This document shows, piece after piece, positions 5,490 to 6,842 of a stretch of DNA of 6,842 bases. This DNA comes from Nitrospirota bacterium (lineage in GTDB: Bacteria > Nitrospirota > Nitrospiria > Nitrospirales > NS-4). Each line of letters starts with the position of its first letter. Position 1 is the first letter of the stretch. The notes under the pieces were generated by a model. It made no database searches and had not been told where the DNA came from. It saw only the letters and a program-made list of their open reading frames with translations. Location of the stretch: contig VBOK01000108.1 in the NCBI GenBank assembly GCA_005877565.1, positions 1 through 6,842 of the forward strand. Reading direction: 5' to 3'. The translations under genes and the position numbers were made by a program.

Positions 5490-6671
5490 GTGGAGCCTAT
5501 CCATACGATCCGGCTGAAGCCAGGTGAGCAGGACCGGCTGCTGGCCGGTCACCCCTGGATCTACCAGAACGAACTGGAAGGCTGGCCGCTGGATGCGACG
5601 CCCGGCGACCTCGTTGATCTCCACGACAGCCACGGCCACTTTCTGGGCCGCGGCTATCTCAACCCGCGCACCACCATCGCCGTCCGCGTGCTCGCGCGAG
5701 ACCGCGCGCCCGTTGATCAGAATTTCTTCCTCGAGAAGATTCGCCAGGCCCAGGCCTTACGGGAGCGGGTGATGGGCGAGCGGTCGGCCTACCGGGTCGT
5801 CCACGGAGAAGCCGACGGCCTGCCCGGGCTGGTCGCGGACCGCTACGGCGACGCGGTGGCGATCCAACTCCTGACCGCCGGCATGGACCGGCGCCGCGAT
5901 CTCATCCTCGCGGCCGTCGAAGAGGTCCTGCGCCCGCGGACAATCGTGGCCCGCAACGATTCGACGATGCGCGAGCGGGAAGGTCTCCCCAGGGAACGGG
6001 CTGCTATCCGCGGGCAGATCCCGCCCGAACCCATCGTGACGATCAACGGTCTGGACGTGGCGGTTGATCTCCTGGAGGGGCAAAAAACGGGCCTCTTTCT
6101 CGACCAGGTCGACAACTACCCCCTGATCGAACGGATGGCTGGCGGGGCAGACGTGCTGGACTGCTTCTGCTACGTGGGGCTGTGGGGCCTCCATGCAGCC
6201 CGGTACGGGGCCACGCGCGTCACCGGGATCGATCAATCGCCAGCTGCGATCAAGCAGGCGACCGCCCTGGCCGAACGAAACAGCCTGGCGGATCGCTGCG
6301 CCTTCCGCGTCGGCAACGTCTTCGACGAGCTGAGAGAGCGCGACCGCCGCCGCGAGGCCTTCGACCTAGTCATCCTCGATCCTCCCGCGTTCGTCAAGGC
6401 GCGCAACCGTATACCGGAAGCCCTGGCCGGCTACAAGGAGATCAACCTCCGGGCGATGCGGCTTCTCCGCCCCGGCGGGTTCCTGGTCACCTGCTCCTGC
6501 TCGTATCACCTATCCGCCGAGCAGTTTCGCCGCATGCTCTGGGACGCCGCGCGGGATGTCCGGCGGACGGCCAGGCTGGTGGCACAGGGGGCACAGGGCC
6601 GCGACCACCCGGTCCTGCTCGGGCTGGCAGAAAGCGAGTACCTCAAGTGTTGCGTGTTGCAGGTCCTATAG
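5490..6671 (+). CDS. rlmI: RlmI-family 23S rRNA m5C methyltransferase
   Basis: Class I SAM-dependent RNA methyltransferase of the RlmI (YccW) family; the E. coli member makes 5-methylcytosine at position 1962 of 23S rRNA. The GTG start at 5490 lies one base after the barrel-gene stop and gives 393 residues, close to the 396 of E. coli RlmI. In order: an N-terminal PUA-like RNA-binding domain (about 1-75, with LAGHPWIYQNELE); a central domain (VHGEADGLPGLVADRYGD, 104-121); the family motif EGQKTGLFLDQVDNY (196-210); the SAM-binding loop VLDCFCYVGLWGLHAA (222-237) and acidic Asp248; motif IV LDPPAF (296-301); and TCSCSYH (334-340) with the candidate catalytic Cys. The C-terminal DHPVLLGLAESEYLK is also typical. 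There is no good Shine-Dalgarno site, so translation is probably coupled to the upstream gene. The family call is strong; the exact target base is inferred. Confidence 0.93.
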   Translation: MEPIHTIRLKPGEQDRLLAGHPWIYQNELEGWPLDATPGDLVDLHDSHGHFLGRGYLNPRTTIAVRVLARDRAPVDQNFFLEKIRQAQALRERVMGERSAYRVVHGEADGLPGLVADRYGDAVAIQLLTAGMDRRRDLILAAVEEVLRPRTIVARNDSTMREREGLPRERAAIRGQIPPEPIVTINGLDVAVDLLEGQKTGLFLDQVDNYPLIERMAGGADVLDCFCYVGLWGLHAARYGATRVTGIDQSPAAIKQATALAERNSLADRCAFRVGNVFDELRERDRRREAFDLVILDPPAFVKARNRIPEALAGYKEINLRAMRLLRPGGFLVTCSCSYHLSAEQFRRMLWDAARDVRRTARLVAQGAQGRDHPVLLGLAESEYLKCCVLQVL

Positions 6672-6684
6672 GGGCGCCCGCGGA

Positions 6685-6713
6685 TTGACTGCGCGGAAAC
6701 GCTGTGCTACCGT
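6685..6713 (+). promoter_or_regulatory. Probable sigma-70-type promoter of the tRNA gene
   Basis: TTGACT (6685-6690, five of six to TTGACA) is separated by exactly 17 bases from TACCGT (6708-6713), which keeps the critical TA...T of TATAAT. Transcription would start near 6720, about 19 bases before the mature tRNA 5' end. This suggests the tRNA is transcribed independently of rlmI. Confidence 0.6.
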
Positions 6714-6738
6714 TCATGCCTTGCTGCGGATTCGGAGT

Positions 6739-6813
6739 GGGCGATTAGCTCAGTGGGAGAGCGCTTGCTTCACACGCAAGAGGCCACAGGTTCAAAACCT
6801 GTATCGCCCACCA
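6739..6813 (+). tRNA. tRNA-Val (anticodon CAC)
   Basis: A full 75-base cloverleaf reads through. The acceptor stem GGGCGAT pairs with ATCGCCC; the D arm is GCTC-AGTGGGA-GAGC; the anticodon stem CTTGC/GCAAG encloses TTCACAC with anticodon CAC at 6771-6773, reading GUG (Val). The variable loop is AGGCC, and the T arm ACAGG/CCTGT encloses TTCAAAA. The discriminator A is followed by a genome-encoded CCA (6811-6813). All stems pair perfectly. It lies 67 bases after rlmI. Confidence 0.96.
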
Positions 6814-6833
6814 TGCCGAGCCAGGAGGCCTAG

Positions 6834-6842
6834 ATGTCCAAC
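6834..6842 (+). CDS. Start of a further gene, cut by the window end
   Basis: ATG-TCC-AAC (Met-Ser-Asn) at the right edge is preceded by AGGAGG at 6823-6828 with 5-base spacing, as good a ribosome-binding site as that of the porin. Only three codons are visible, so the product cannot be named. It begins 20 bases after the tRNA, so it may share the tRNA transcript. Confidence 0.5.

Noticed and set aside
1..6842. CRISPR array, insertion sequence or phage genes
   Set aside because: No regularly spaced repeats, terminal inverted repeats, transposase or phage-type proteins were seen in any frame examined.

Overview
The window is GC-rich and densely coded, with every supported gene on the + strand. 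Signal peptides, a lipobox and two proteins that look like outer-membrane beta-barrels (both ending in an aromatic residue) point to a diderm bacterium. High GC, compact packing and the general look of the porin and FMN-binding proteins would suit Nitrospirota or a similar lineage. That is an impression from memory, not a demonstrated assignment.

Layout. Positions 1-1591 hold the end of an ABC importer operon of the ferric-iron (FbpB/FbpC, SfuB/SfuC) type: the 3' part of a permease gene, then an ATPase gene overlapping it by 4 bases (ATGA). The ATPase frame is open, but it lacks the stretch that should carry the LSGGQ signature, Walker B and the D-loop. This is the most striking anomaly in the window. 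A possible hairpin/T-tract terminator spans its stop codon. A short intergenic stretch follows, with a weak Fur-box-like palindrome and a very good Shine-Dalgarno site, and leads into a 469-residue porin-like protein (1653-3062).

From 3132 to 6671 five genes are packed almost end to end: a small lipoprotein, an exported FMN-binding-domain protein, a four-helix His-containing inner-membrane protein, a predicted outer-membrane barrel, and an RlmI-type 23S rRNA methyltransferase. The first four cover outer membrane, periplasm and inner membrane. I infer an uncharacterised envelope module, perhaps a flavin-based redox or metal-related system; this rests on context and predicted topology only. The methyltransferase looks like a housekeeping gene attached to the run.

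The right end carries a tRNA-Val (anticodon CAC, 3' CCA encoded) behind its own recognisable promoter, then a strong Shine-Dalgarno site and the first three codons of another gene.

How they may work together: the ABC importer would move ferric iron or a similar substrate across the inner membrane, and the adjacent porin could be its outer-membrane entry path. The FMN-binding and His-rich membrane proteins could supply electrons in the periplasm. The broken ATPase implies the importer is inactive in this strain, is served by another ATPase, or is misassembled here.
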